Virus record (IMG/VR): IMGVR_UViG_3300020162_001668
Span: 1 to 28,422 of that record
Source of the DNA: a virus
Length of the DNA: 28,422 bases
Strand: one strand, 5' to 3'
The number at the start of each line of letters is the position of its first letter. Within the stretch, counting starts at the first letter, position 1. The translations under genes and the position numbers were made by a program. Below the pieces are notes generated by a model. It saw only the letters and a program-made list of their open reading frames with translations, was not told the origin of the DNA and ran no database searches. This document shows positions 7,308 to 15,635 of the stretch, in pieces.

Positions 7308-8324
7308 ATGGCAATGAATAATATTACATCTAATAATAATGCAAACTTCTATTGGTGGTTCGGAGTGGTGGAAGATCGTGATGATCCACTACGACTGGGT
7401 AGATGTCGAGTAAGAATTATTGGATATCACACGGAAGATACTGAGACTCTACCAACAGAAGATCTTCCATGGGCGATACCAGTCATGCCAGCAAACTCAG
7501 CAGGTACTTCTGGTGTTGGGTGGTCTCCGACTGGTGCAGTAGAAGGTTCTTGGGTTGTTGGATTTTTCGCCGATGGCGAAAATGGTCAACATCCTATGTT
7601 TTTTGGATCTGTAGGATCAATTCCAGGAGGATTAGCATCAGCAGATTGCGCTCCTTCCGAGGGATCCGGATCTTCTGGTGATGCTGCAACAGGTAGCGGG
7701 GATTCTGGTTCTGCTGGCGATGTCGGTGATGTAGTACAACCAAGTGGTAATGCCAAAGATCTGGAATCTTACTTGGAATCTTGGTTAGATGCTAATGGTA
7801 GTAAAAAAATAAAAGGATATACTCCACTTGCCAAGGCTATGATCATGGCACAATGCGCCCACGAATCTGCTAACTTCACGAAAATGACAGAAGTGGGCGA
7901 CGACAATTATATTAATAATGGTAGACGCAAAAACGGGACAAAGGCTCATAGCGGTTATGATATTACAAGTATAGATCCAGAAGGTAGGAAAAGGGCGAGG
8001 TTAAATGGCAATACGCAACCAGGAGATGGAAAGAAATATCGCGGAAGAGGATTTTTGGGACTTACGTGGAAAATTAATTATCGAAACGCTGGAAAGTACC
8101 TTAACCAACCGCTGGAGCAAAATCCAGAGTTAGCAGCAACTAAAGAGGTCGCAGCATTAATACTAATTTACTACTTCAACAAAGAACGACCCAACATAGG
8201 CAAAAATAATAGATGGGGCGATGTCGAGTACGTATCTACAGCAATTAATGGTGTGGACCCTGCGTTGGGTCTTGCTGATAGAAGAAAGAGATTTGCCTTC
8301 TATAGAAATAAGTATAAGGTATAA
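7308..8324 (+). CDS. gp5: gp5-like hub protein: OB-fold domain plus GH19-type lysozyme
   Basis: The 338-residue product starts with the gp5 OB domain: FGVVEDRDDPLRLGRCRVRI (18-37), LPTEDLPWAIPVMP (48-61), TGAVEGSWVVGFFADGENGQ (75-94) and FFGSVGSIPGG (98-108). A Gly/Ser linker (109-147) follows. Residues 150-338 resemble glycoside hydrolase family 19: AQCAHESANF with likely catalytic Glu186, KYRGRGFLGLTWKINY (243-258) and a YVSTAINGV helix (308-316). Family 19 members in phages cut peptidoglycan or chitin-like polymers, so it replaces the T4-lysozyme domain of T4 gp5. The C-terminal beta-helix of T4 gp5 is absent here and is found in the next ORF, three bases downstream. An AGGAAG ribosome site precedes the ATG. 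Confidence 0.88.
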   Translation: MAMNNITSNNNANFYWWFGVVEDRDDPLRLGRCRVRIIGYHTEDTETLPTEDLPWAIPVMPANSAGTSGVGWSPTGAVEGSWVVGFFADGENGQHPMFFGSVGSIPGGLASADCAPSEGSGSSGDAATGSGDSGSAGDVGDVVQPSGNAKDLESYLESWLDANGSKKIKGYTPLAKAMIMAQCAHESANFTKMTEVGDDNYINNGRRKNGTKAHSGYDITSIDPEGRKRARLNGNTQPGDGKKYRGRGFLGLTWKINYRNAGKYLNQPLEQNPELAATKEVAALILIYYFNKERPNIGKNNRWGDVEYVSTAINGVDPALGLADRRKRFAFYRNKYKV

Positions 8325-8327
8325 CCA

Positions 8328-11300
8328 ATGAAAAAATATGATTCATCTACTCCATATTTTACGACAGTTGACAGTATCAACATGGCGGAAGACGAGACCA
8401 TTGGTTCTCTGACTCGCGATGATGTCGTTACGCTTCTGAAGCAAATTCAGAACGCCATGACCCTGCAGTATTATAATCGAGTATATAATTTTGGCGAAAC
8501 TCCGAAACAAGGATTTAATTTACTCGTTTCACCTGGATATATTGTTCCCGCTACAGCACCAACAGTAGTAGAGACTGCAGCAACAGTAACACCAACAGCA
8601 GCAGTAACTACTGCAACAACAGTTAATACTCCAGTTAAGAGAATATCAACTGATCCTGCAGATTTCGAAGATGCAGATCCATATATTCAAGATCAAATCG
8701 TCGAGATAGATGCAACAACACCACGATTGTGGGCGAAACTCAAAGATGGAAGAATTGTTGAACCTAATTTTCACACTAATATAGATGCTAACAATGATGC
8801 AAAAATCGCATATAGATTAACTCTAGACGCAGCGAATACTCCTGAGACATCAACAGTAACACCAACAGCAGCAGTAACACCAACAGCAGCAGTAACTACT
8901 GCACCAGTCGCTGTAACACCAACTGGCGATCAGTGGAAATTCAACGTCGTGCATGCGGATGGTGAATATGGTGTATATAAACTGGGTGTTACACAGTTAA
9001 TTGATGGAGGAATACTCGGAAGCGAATTGAACACCTGGATTAATGACAATCTACCAAATATTCCTGTACCATCAAGAGGTAACGAAGAATATGAAAGTTG
9101 GTATAGTCGGTTTGTGAAGTATAATTCCGGTAAGCAAACAAGAATAATTGAAGCGCCTGTAAGTGCAAGAAATAATGCATTATACTACATGCTCATACAC
9201 ATTATTAATGGTTCAGATTCAAGATTTAATGTTTCTTGTCATCCGGAAATCAAATCAGAAATAATTGTAACACCAGCACAACCAGTTAAGAGAATATCAA
9301 CTGATCCTGCAGATTTCTTACGCGCACATCCAGATATTCAAGATCAAATCGTCGAGATAGATGCGGATGAAATACCATTATGGGCAAAACTCAAAGATGG
9401 AAGAATTGTTGAACCTAATTTTCACACTAATATAGATGCTAACAATGATGCAAAAACCGCATATAGATTAACTCTACAAGCGCCGAATACTTCTGAACCA
9501 CCAAGAACAAGATTTCTTGATCCGAAAAATATGCATGATGCGTTCATTTTACAACCACATTTACAAGATATTGCTGCAGTAAATTTGCTCAAATTCACAT
9601 ATCAATTATTGCTGACTTCAAGAGCAATTAATGAGAGTGTTGATAAAAAGACTCTTGCTGGCGCATTGGGTATGTCGATTTGTTGGGATATCGACGCAAC
9701 TCAAAACTATTTACGGGGAAATGTTAAGACAGATGCAAATGGTGTATCTGCTAAATATTGGTTTGATGTTGGATTTAATGCTGTCGCGCTTCCAATAGAA
9801 CAGGTTGCAACTCCAGGACCGACTCCTGGAACGACCAGTATTGTCAAGGAAGAACAAATCACTCCTCCTGGAGTCCCAGGAGAAATATTAATAATAGGAT
9901 CAACTGACCCCGCAGATTTCGAAGATGCAAATTCATCTATTCAAGGTCAAATCGTTGAGATAGATCGATTCGGTGGTTGGGCAAGACTAAAAGATGGAAG
10001 AATTGTTGATCCGGATGAACCCACGGATGTAAGTTCGAATCTTAGTGCTAAAACTGCATATAGATTAACTCTAAAGGCACGTCAACAAGAACTGAATAAA
10101 CCTGCAACACCATCAACAGCAGGTGAAACTACACCAATAACTACAGCAGATACTGCAGTATCTGCTGCAGATACTGCAGTTTATGTTGTTCCCACTGAAA
10201 AACCAAAAATAGTAGGCGAGACTACAGTAGAGACTGCAGCAACATCTAATTCTCCATTGGAAACAAAGGAAGTTCCCAAAAAGATTGTTAGAACAATCAA
10301 TAATGGATCAATTACTTATGAACTAACGCCAACAGGAACTATATCTGCAAAGGTTGTGACAGGAATTAAGAGCACTCCTGCGCCTGCATCTGCATCTGCA
10401 TCTTCATCAGTAGCCAATCCATATGATTTTACTCAAAACGGAATACAAATTACTGCAGAACATGTTGGCACCGAAACGTATACTCTTCGTATTGTAGATA
10501 AAATTGAAAATAATAGAGAGTTATTCGCTGGTACCAATAAAGATTCAAGCGCATTATCTGCTGCAGCAATAACGACACTTACTCGACTGTCATTAACAGA
10601 ACGCGATTCTTTACATAACAGACCTTCTTTCGGTACTTGGTTACTTGCTATTGATGATACTACAGATTGGTTGATTGGAACCTATCCTTCCATTGCAGGT
10701 TCTGTCCAAGAATTAGCAAGCACAGATAAAAATTCTGCAGCAGATGACGCAGAAAGTAATAAGACTATTGCGTTTGATGATCCGGCCGATGTAGAAACTC
10801 TGATCAAGCAACTTGATACTAAGGCACGAGAAGCAGATAGATCAAAATTGACATTTACATATGTCGCATGTGTCTCAGCAAAAAATGAGATCCTATTAAA
10901 CTTTACTTCAGATACTGCAAGTATGTCTGCTGCTGTTTCTCAATCAACACAAACTGCATCAGATGGTAGTTCCACTTCTTCTGTTTCAACACTACAACCA
11001 TCAGGTGCTGTTACTACAATAACAACAACCACGGAATCAGATGGAACAGTGTCCCAAGGAAAGATTGTCGAGAAAGTAGAAGCACCATTAAAGGAACAAC
11101 CAAAATCAACTATTGATAATGGTATTTCTCATCCTGCGCAGGCAGCTGATGCAGTAAATACTGCAGTCAATGCACCAGACGCAGAAAATCTTCCAACAAA
11201 TGAAAATACTAATATTGCTAAGGAAGATGGCAAAGGATTCAAAGACCCAAAGAAGAACTATCCAAAACCAGACTACGTAAACAAACCAGATACTAATACT

Positions 11301-13325
11301 CTTGCGCTTGGTATCAATTCCCCTGGAATTAACCCAGACCCAAGAACATCTGCGGGCGATAAATCTTCTCAGTCATTAGGTTCTTCGCCAGCAGCAAGGA
11401 ACGCATCGAGAAAACGTGCGGTAAAGATGGCGGGTCGTTCTGGTTCTACATGGGAACAACCAGCAACTCCGTATGCTGCAAAGTATCCGTTTAACAAAGT
11501 TTTTGCAGGTGAATCTGGTCACGCATTAGAAATCGATGACACTCCTGGATTCGAGCGATTGAATATTGCTCACAGATCAGGAACCTTTACGGAGACTGGA
11601 CCAGATGGAACTCAGGTAAATAAAATTATCGGTAATGGTTATTCCATAATAGAAAAAGACGGGTATGTCCTTATTGAGGGTAATGCCAATGTCCATATCG
11701 CAGGGCAATGTAATGTGTTCATCATGAATGATACCGCATTAACTATGCATGGTAAAGTCAGTCTTGATATCCATAATGATGTTAATGTCAACATTGGCGG
11801 ATCGCTTGGTCTTTCAGTACAAGATGGTATCTACCTCAGAAACGAAGGTGACATTTCTGTTAAGAATGAAGGTAAGGTTGACGCTGAAATAACAGGAGCA
11901 GTAACTACCAAAACTACAGGTAAATATAACCTAACAACAGTCGCAGGATTGAATCTATCATCCAAGGTTAATACGCATATCAAATCTGGCGGAGCATTTT
12001 TCAATCATTCAACTGGTAACATGAACCTATGTACTGATGCAGAAATTCTTGCTAAATCTACTGGTGATATTAACTTGAAAACCGCTGCGATGATCAATCA
12101 AGAAGCAACTGGTAATGTTAATATTAAATCTGCTGCGATGATCAATCAAGAAGCAACTGGTAATGTTAATATTAAATCTGCTGGAACTATTAATGCAGAA
12201 AGTACAGGAAATATCAGTTTGAAGGCACCACTGGTTACTTCTTCGCCAATTGATACAGCAACTCTTGATGTTACAACTGCAAATATTACTACATTGAATG
12301 CAGGAACCACAAATCTCAAGGGAACACATAATACTCCAGATGATACTACCGATATAAAGGGTAATACCACTGCATCTATCACAGTTCCTGCGTCTGCTGG
12401 TTCTGCTGGTTCTGCTGAAGATGCAATCTGTGCAGTAGCAGCAAAACTTCCAGTGACATATGAATTAGAAAAACCTGTTTCTCTATCTGCGCCACAACCT
12501 GTCGAGAGAACAAATGATGCTGTTAAGACTGGATATAGTGGCGAAAACAGTAGTATGAATACTGATGGTGGTGAACCTGATGAAAATGGTAATGTTGAAG
12601 GGCAACTTTCTGGTGCTGAAGGTGGTGAAGATTGCGTCAACAATGGAGATCCTTCAACGAGCACTTCGTCTGATACATCAGGCGGAACATCAGGCGATGG
12701 TACTACTTCCTATCCTCCGCCAGCTGGAAAAAGTGGAATTCCATCAAAAGATTGTAATACATTGAAGGGAGTGAAACTTCCACCTCTTCCTCAACAGGGA
12801 CAAAAATATGATGGTACTTTAAAAATTTCCTCGAGAATAACACTGGCACAATTATGTAATGGCAGGGATGGTTGCCCTAATGGTGCTGCTGATCTTCGTG
12901 GGCATAAATCACCAGGAAGTAAACAAAATGAATATGAAATATTGAATAATCTTCGTTGTCTTGCGGTTAATGTCATCGAACCATTATTCGATAAGTACGG
13001 TAAAGTATCATGGTCTTGTGGATTTAGAAAGTATTATCCAGATGGCACAAAAACAAAACTGGATACCAATGCGCATGGTTGGGGATCTGCTGCTGATTTA
13101 AGTTTCCCTAACTTGAATCCAAAACAGTATATTGATGTTTGTCGGTGGGCAGCATCAAATTTGAATGGATATGATCAGATAATCTTGGAAAGAAATGCCC
13201 GTGGCAGTGTTTGGATTCATATTGGATACACGAACAGAGATGGAAAACAAAGAGGACAAACGCTTACAGCAACACCAGGTGGTAAAGGTATGGTTTATAA
13301 ATCTGGGTTTAGGCAAGTCGTCTAG
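8328..13325 (+). CDS. Giant spike protein: repeat-rich N-terminus, gp5-type beta-helix, C-terminal M15 zinc peptidase
   Basis: The 1665-residue protein has several regions. Residues 1-75 are helical. Residues 102-171, 319-388 and about 524-584 are three copies of a repeat with STDPADF, IVEID and KLKDGRIV motifs, joined by Thr/Pro/Ala linkers. Residues about 600-1060 include unrecognised and low-complexity sequence. From about 1060 comes the gp5 C-terminal spike signature (GHALEIDDTPGFERLNIAHR), then a beta-helix to about 1330 built of octad-type rungs. The C-terminus (about 1500-1665) is an M15-type peptidase with HGWGSAAD (His1583, Asp1590, the HxxGxAxD motif) and WIHIG (His1631) as predicted zinc ligands. 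T4 gp5 carries its beta-helix in the same chain as the lysozyme; here it is a separate gene. It probably forms the trimeric needle and cuts peptide cross-links. Confidence 0.82.
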   Translation: MKKYDSSTPYFTTVDSINMAEDETIGSLTRDDVVTLLKQIQNAMTLQYYNRVYNFGETPKQGFNLLVSPGYIVPATAPTVVETAATVTPTAAVTTATTVNTPVKRISTDPADFEDADPYIQDQIVEIDATTPRLWAKLKDGRIVEPNFHTNIDANNDAKIAYRLTLDAANTPETSTVTPTAAVTPTAAVTTAPVAVTPTGDQWKFNVVHADGEYGVYKLGVTQLIDGGILGSELNTWINDNLPNIPVPSRGNEEYESWYSRFVKYNSGKQTRIIEAPVSARNNALYYMLIHIINGSDSRFNVSCHPEIKSEIIVTPAQPVKRISTDPADFLRAHPDIQDQIVEIDADEIPLWAKLKDGRIVEPNFHTNIDANNDAKTAYRLTLQAPNTSEPPRTRFLDPKNMHDAFILQPHLQDIAAVNLLKFTYQLLLTSRAINESVDKKTLAGALGMSICWDIDATQNYLRGNVKTDANGVSAKYWFDVGFNAVALPIEQVATPGPTPGTTSIVKEEQITPPGVPGEILIIGSTDPADFEDANSSIQGQIVEIDRFGGWARLKDGRIVDPDEPTDVSSNLSAKTAYRLTLKARQQELNKPATPSTAGETTPITTADTAVSAADTAVYVVPTEKPKIVGETTVETAATSNSPLETKEVPKKIVRTINNGSITYELTPTGTISAKVVTGIKSTPAPASASASSSVANPYDFTQNGIQITAEHVGTETYTLRIVDKIENNRELFAGTNKDSSALSAAAITTLTRLSLTERDSLHNRPSFGTWLLAIDDTTDWLIGTYPSIAGSVQELASTDKNSAADDAESNKTIAFDDPADVETLIKQLDTKAREADRSKLTFTYVACVSAKNEILLNFTSDTASMSAAVSQSTQTASDGSSTSSVSTLQPSGAVTTITTTTESDGTVSQGKIVEKVEAPLKEQPKSTIDNGISHPAQAADAVNTAVNAPDAENLPTNENTNIAKEDGKGFKDPKKNYPKPDYVNKPDTNTLALGINSPGINPDPRTSAGDKSSQSLGSSPAARNASRKRAVKMAGRSGSTWEQPATPYAAKYPFNKVFAGESGHALEIDDTPGFERLNIAHRSGTFTETGPDGTQVNKIIGNGYSIIEKDGYVLIEGNANVHIAGQCNVFIMNDTALTMHGKVSLDIHNDVNVNIGGSLGLSVQDGIYLRNEGDISVKNEGKVDAEITGAVTTKTTGKYNLTTVAGLNLSSKVNTHIKSGGAFFNHSTGNMNLCTDAEILAKSTGDINLKTAAMINQEATGNVNIKSAAMINQEATGNVNIKSAGTINAESTGNISLKAPLVTSSPIDTATLDVTTANITTLNAGTTNLKGTHNTPDDTTDIKGNTTASITVPASAGSAGSAEDAICAVAAKLPVTYELEKPVSLSAPQPVERTNDAVKTGYSGENSSMNTDGGEPDENGNVEGQLSGAEGGEDCVNNGDPSTSTSSDTSGGTSGDGTTSYPPPAGKSGIPSKDCNTLKGVKLPPLPQQGQKYDGTLKISSRITLAQLCNGRDGCPNGAADLRGHKSPGSKQNEYEILNNLRCLAVNVIEPLFDKYGKVSWSCGFRKYYPDGTKTKLDTNAHGWGSAADLSFPNLNPKQYIDVCRWAASNLNGYDQIILERNARGSVWIHIGYTNRDGKQRGQTLTATPGGKGMVYKSGFRQVV
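8631..8840 (+). repeat. 70-aa repeat, copy 1
   Basis: This 210-base in-frame unit encodes spike residues 102-171. It is nearly identical in DNA to copy 2 over most of its length, including the KLKDGRIVEPNFHTNIDANN segment, indicating recent duplication. Confidence 0.85.
9282..9491 (+). repeat. 70-aa repeat, copy 2
   Basis: This 210-base unit (residues 319-388) is colinear with copy 1 without gaps. The main differences are in two short patches, around LRAHPD and DEIPL. Confidence 0.85.
9898..10078 (+). repeat. Repeat, diverged copy 3
   Basis: This shorter, more diverged copy keeps STDPADFEDAN, QGQIVEID, ARLKDGRIVDP and AKTAYRLTL. It lies after a Pro/Gly linker whose DNA contains two 7-bp inverted repeats. 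Confidence 0.75.
12084..12179 (+). repeat. Perfect 48-bp tandem duplication in the beta-helix
   Basis: Two identical consecutive 48-base units encode the same 16-residue rung (AAMINQEATGNVNIKS) twice. A diverged third unit follows at 12180-12227. Sixteen residues equal two octads of a gp5-type beta-helix. Confidence 0.9.
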
Positions 13326-13332
13326 AATCTGA

Positions 13333-13340
13333 TATAAATA
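13333..13340 (+). promoter_or_regulatory. T4-type late promoter directly before gp25
   Basis: A perfect TATAAATA lies only five bases before the gp25 ATG. With the usual -13 to -6 placement, the first transcribed base would be the A of the ATG. Confidence 0.65.
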
Positions 13341-13345
13341 ACTAT

Positions 13346-13744
13346 ATGACAACAAAAACAGTAAACAGAATCTACTCGGATCTAGATCTATCCTTCGCAA
13401 TGCATCCAATTACGGGTGACGTTGCGAGGAAGTTTGATGTCAATGCTGTAAAACAGGCATTGAAAGTTCTCGTTCTTACCAACTTCTACGAAAGACCATT
13501 TCAACCTAAAATTGGTTCGCCGATCTACGGTATGATGTTTGAGAACGTTGATATTGTTACTGCCAATTCTTTGAAATTAAGATTAGAGTTATTAATTAAT
13601 AAGTATGAACCCAGAGTTAGATCGCAACAGATAGATGTTGTGCCACTTTTTGACCAGAATGCGTTTAATGTATCTATATATTTTTATGTTGTCGGGGTTG
13701 TGGATCCCGTTTCATTTTCAACTGTTCTAAGAAGAAGTAGATAA
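13346..13744 (+). CDS. gp25: gp25-like baseplate wedge protein
   Basis: The 132-residue product is the same length as T4 gp25. The N-terminus VNRIYSDLDLSF matches the family start, ERPFQPKIGSPIYGMMFEN (49-67) is the core loop, and YEPRV (87-91) holds the EPR motif conserved in gp25 and type VI secretion TssE. gp25 is a wedge component and contributes to nucleating sheath assembly at the baseplate. There is no clear ribosome site, and a late promoter abuts the start codon, so the transcript from that promoter may be leaderless. gp6 follows one base after the stop. Confidence 0.92.
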   Translation: MTTKTVNRIYSDLDLSFAMHPITGDVARKFDVNAVKQALKVLVLTNFYERPFQPKIGSPIYGMMFENVDIVTANSLKLRLELLINKYEPRVRSQQIDVVPLFDQNAFNVSIYFYVVGVVDPVSFSTVLRRSR

Positions 13745-13745
13745 G

Positions 13746-15632
13746 ATGTCTCAACTTAATGTAACTGAATTAGATTTCGCAACCATCAAGGAAAATCTAA
13801 AAACCTTCATGCAATCACAAGAGGAGTTCCAAGATTACAACTTTGATGGCGCTGGTCTTACGATCCTTCTTGATATTCTTGCATATAATACGCACTATAA
13901 TGCAACTCTCGCGCATCTTCAAGCAAATGAAATGTTTATCGATAGTGCAGTTAAAAGAAACTCGGTTACTTCGATTGCGAAAACATTAGGTTATACGCCA
14001 ACTTCTAGAAAATCTGCTCGTGCAAATATCACATTGCAGATTGATCCACCTTCTACGTTTACCAATACAAGTTTAACTATATTACGCGATACACCGTTCA
14101 CTGCAAAGACAGCAAAAAACACATATACTTTCTTTCCAAAAGAGGACTATGTTTCTGGATTAGTAACTCTTGAAACTGGTCAAACAGGATTCACTTTCCC
14201 AATGGAACTGATTGAAGGTAAGCGAGTAACTAATACGTTCATTGTTGATCAATCTAATAAATCTGGCCCATTTGTTCTGCCGAATGTAAATATTGATACT
14301 ACTACCGTCAGAGTAAGAGTGCAGACATCATCTACGGTCACATCAGTTGTAACTTGGAATTTCTATGATGACATCATGGACGTCGATGAAACTACAAAGG
14401 CATTCTTTATCGAAGAAGGTCCATCAGGATTATATGAAGTTAGATTTGGTGATGATATTATCGGTAAGCAATTACAGGTCGGTAATATTGTTGGCATTGA
14501 TTATATCGTAAGTAGCGGATCAGCAGCTAACTCTATTCCTAACTTTTCACCATCAAAAACTTTTACTGCATCTGGGGAGACTAAAGTAGTCTATCTTGCA
14601 TCAGCTGCAACTGGTGGTCGTGAAAAAGAAAGTGTTGACAGTATTCGTTATAATGCTCCTAGATTCAATTCCACTAAAAATCGCGTTGTTACTTCTGATG
14701 ATTATGAGACATTGATCAGATCTAGATTTAATAATATCAATTCTATTGCTGTATGGGGTGGTGAAGAAAATGATCCTCCTGTTTATGGCAAAGTATTTAT
14801 ATCGATTCAACCATTACCTGGATCGATAGTCTCACAGGCAGACAGAGACATTATTGCTCGAGATATTATTCGACCAAGAAGTGTTGTTTCAATTCAACCC
14901 GAGTTCGTCGATCCAATCGAAACATACATCGGATTAAATATTTCAGTCAACTACAACAAAACAATTACATCTCTTACCTCCTCTAGAATCGAGTCCGAAG
15001 TAAGAGCAATCGTGCAAAGTTTCTTTACTAATAATGTAAATAAGTTGCAGAAAAACTTTTATTATTCTAAATTGCTTTCCGCAGTTGTTGGAACGACCCA
15101 GTCTATTTTCTCTGCTAGTATTCAAGTGTTAATGCATAAAAAAATACCGATATTATCGGGAGTTTATGAAGATTATGTGATAAGATTTAATGGTCCATTA
15201 GAACCCGAAACTCTGAGAACAACGACTTTCAATACAACCATTGGTGGACAAAACTATTCTGTATACATAACAGACCAACATGATGAAACGGCAGGGGACA
15301 TCGGAACTCTTACGATGAAGAGAGCTTCAGATGACACGATTCTTTTATCTGTTACTGGAAACGTTGATTATTCTACGGGTGTTGTAACTATTACAGATCT
15401 TTTAATTAATTCTGAGACGGAAGCAGAATTTAGAGTTTATGTAGAACCTTTTGGTGATGCTCCAAATATTCTAACATCAGATCTAACATCTACTACTAAC
15501 TCATCAACGGCAGCAGTTTTCCCTTACGCTGCTAGGAATACTGTTTTAACATTGGATACTAGTGCAGCGAATTCAGTATCAAATATTCCTGTGGGTCTGT
15601 CAGTTACTGCAATTGCTAACTCGCAAGAATAA
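13746..15632 (+). CDS. gp6: gp6-like baseplate wedge protein
   Basis: The 628-residue protein (T4 gp6 is 660) starts with the family pattern TELDFATIKENLKTFMQSQE, DYNFDGAGLTILLDILAYNT and VKRNSVTSIAKTLGYTPTS. It continues with a baseplate-J-type core around YEVRFGDDIIGKQLQVGNIV and a region ending in NFYYSKLLSAVVGT. Two gp6 copies per wedge form the dimeric core ring that holds the baseplate together in the dome state and rearranges on contraction. About 90 C-terminal residues (Thr/Ser-rich) look lineage-specific. It is tightly packed between gp25 and the gp7-like gene. Confidence 0.9.
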   Translation: MSQLNVTELDFATIKENLKTFMQSQEEFQDYNFDGAGLTILLDILAYNTHYNATLAHLQANEMFIDSAVKRNSVTSIAKTLGYTPTSRKSARANITLQIDPPSTFTNTSLTILRDTPFTAKTAKNTYTFFPKEDYVSGLVTLETGQTGFTFPMELIEGKRVTNTFIVDQSNKSGPFVLPNVNIDTTTVRVRVQTSSTVTSVVTWNFYDDIMDVDETTKAFFIEEGPSGLYEVRFGDDIIGKQLQVGNIVGIDYIVSSGSAANSIPNFSPSKTFTASGETKVVYLASAATGGREKESVDSIRYNAPRFNSTKNRVVTSDDYETLIRSRFNNINSIAVWGGEENDPPVYGKVFISIQPLPGSIVSQADRDIIARDIIRPRSVVSIQPEFVDPIETYIGLNISVNYNKTITSLTSSRIESEVRAIVQSFFTNNVNKLQKNFYYSKLLSAVVGTTQSIFSASIQVLMHKKIPILSGVYEDYVIRFNGPLEPETLRTTTFNTTIGGQNYSVYITDQHDETAGDIGTLTMKRASDDTILLSVTGNVDYSTGVVTITDLLINSETEAEFRVYVEPFGDAPNILTSDLTSTTNSSTAAVFPYAARNTVLTLDTSAANSVSNIPVGLSVTAIANSQE

Positions 15633-15635
15633 TAG

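Noticed and set aside
7564-7582. 8-bp perfect hairpin (TTTTCGCC / GGCGAAAA, 3-base loop) in the gp5-like gene
   Set aside because: It falls on the conserved FADGENGQ segment of the OB domain and is not followed by a T-run, so it is more likely a by-product of coding.
12084-12227. Regular repeats that might suggest a CRISPR array
   Set aside because: The units are contiguous, in frame and without spacers; they encode beta-helix rungs.
14794-14801. TATAAATA on the minus strand within gp6
   Set aside because: It points against all local genes and has no leftward gene downstream, so it is consistent with chance.
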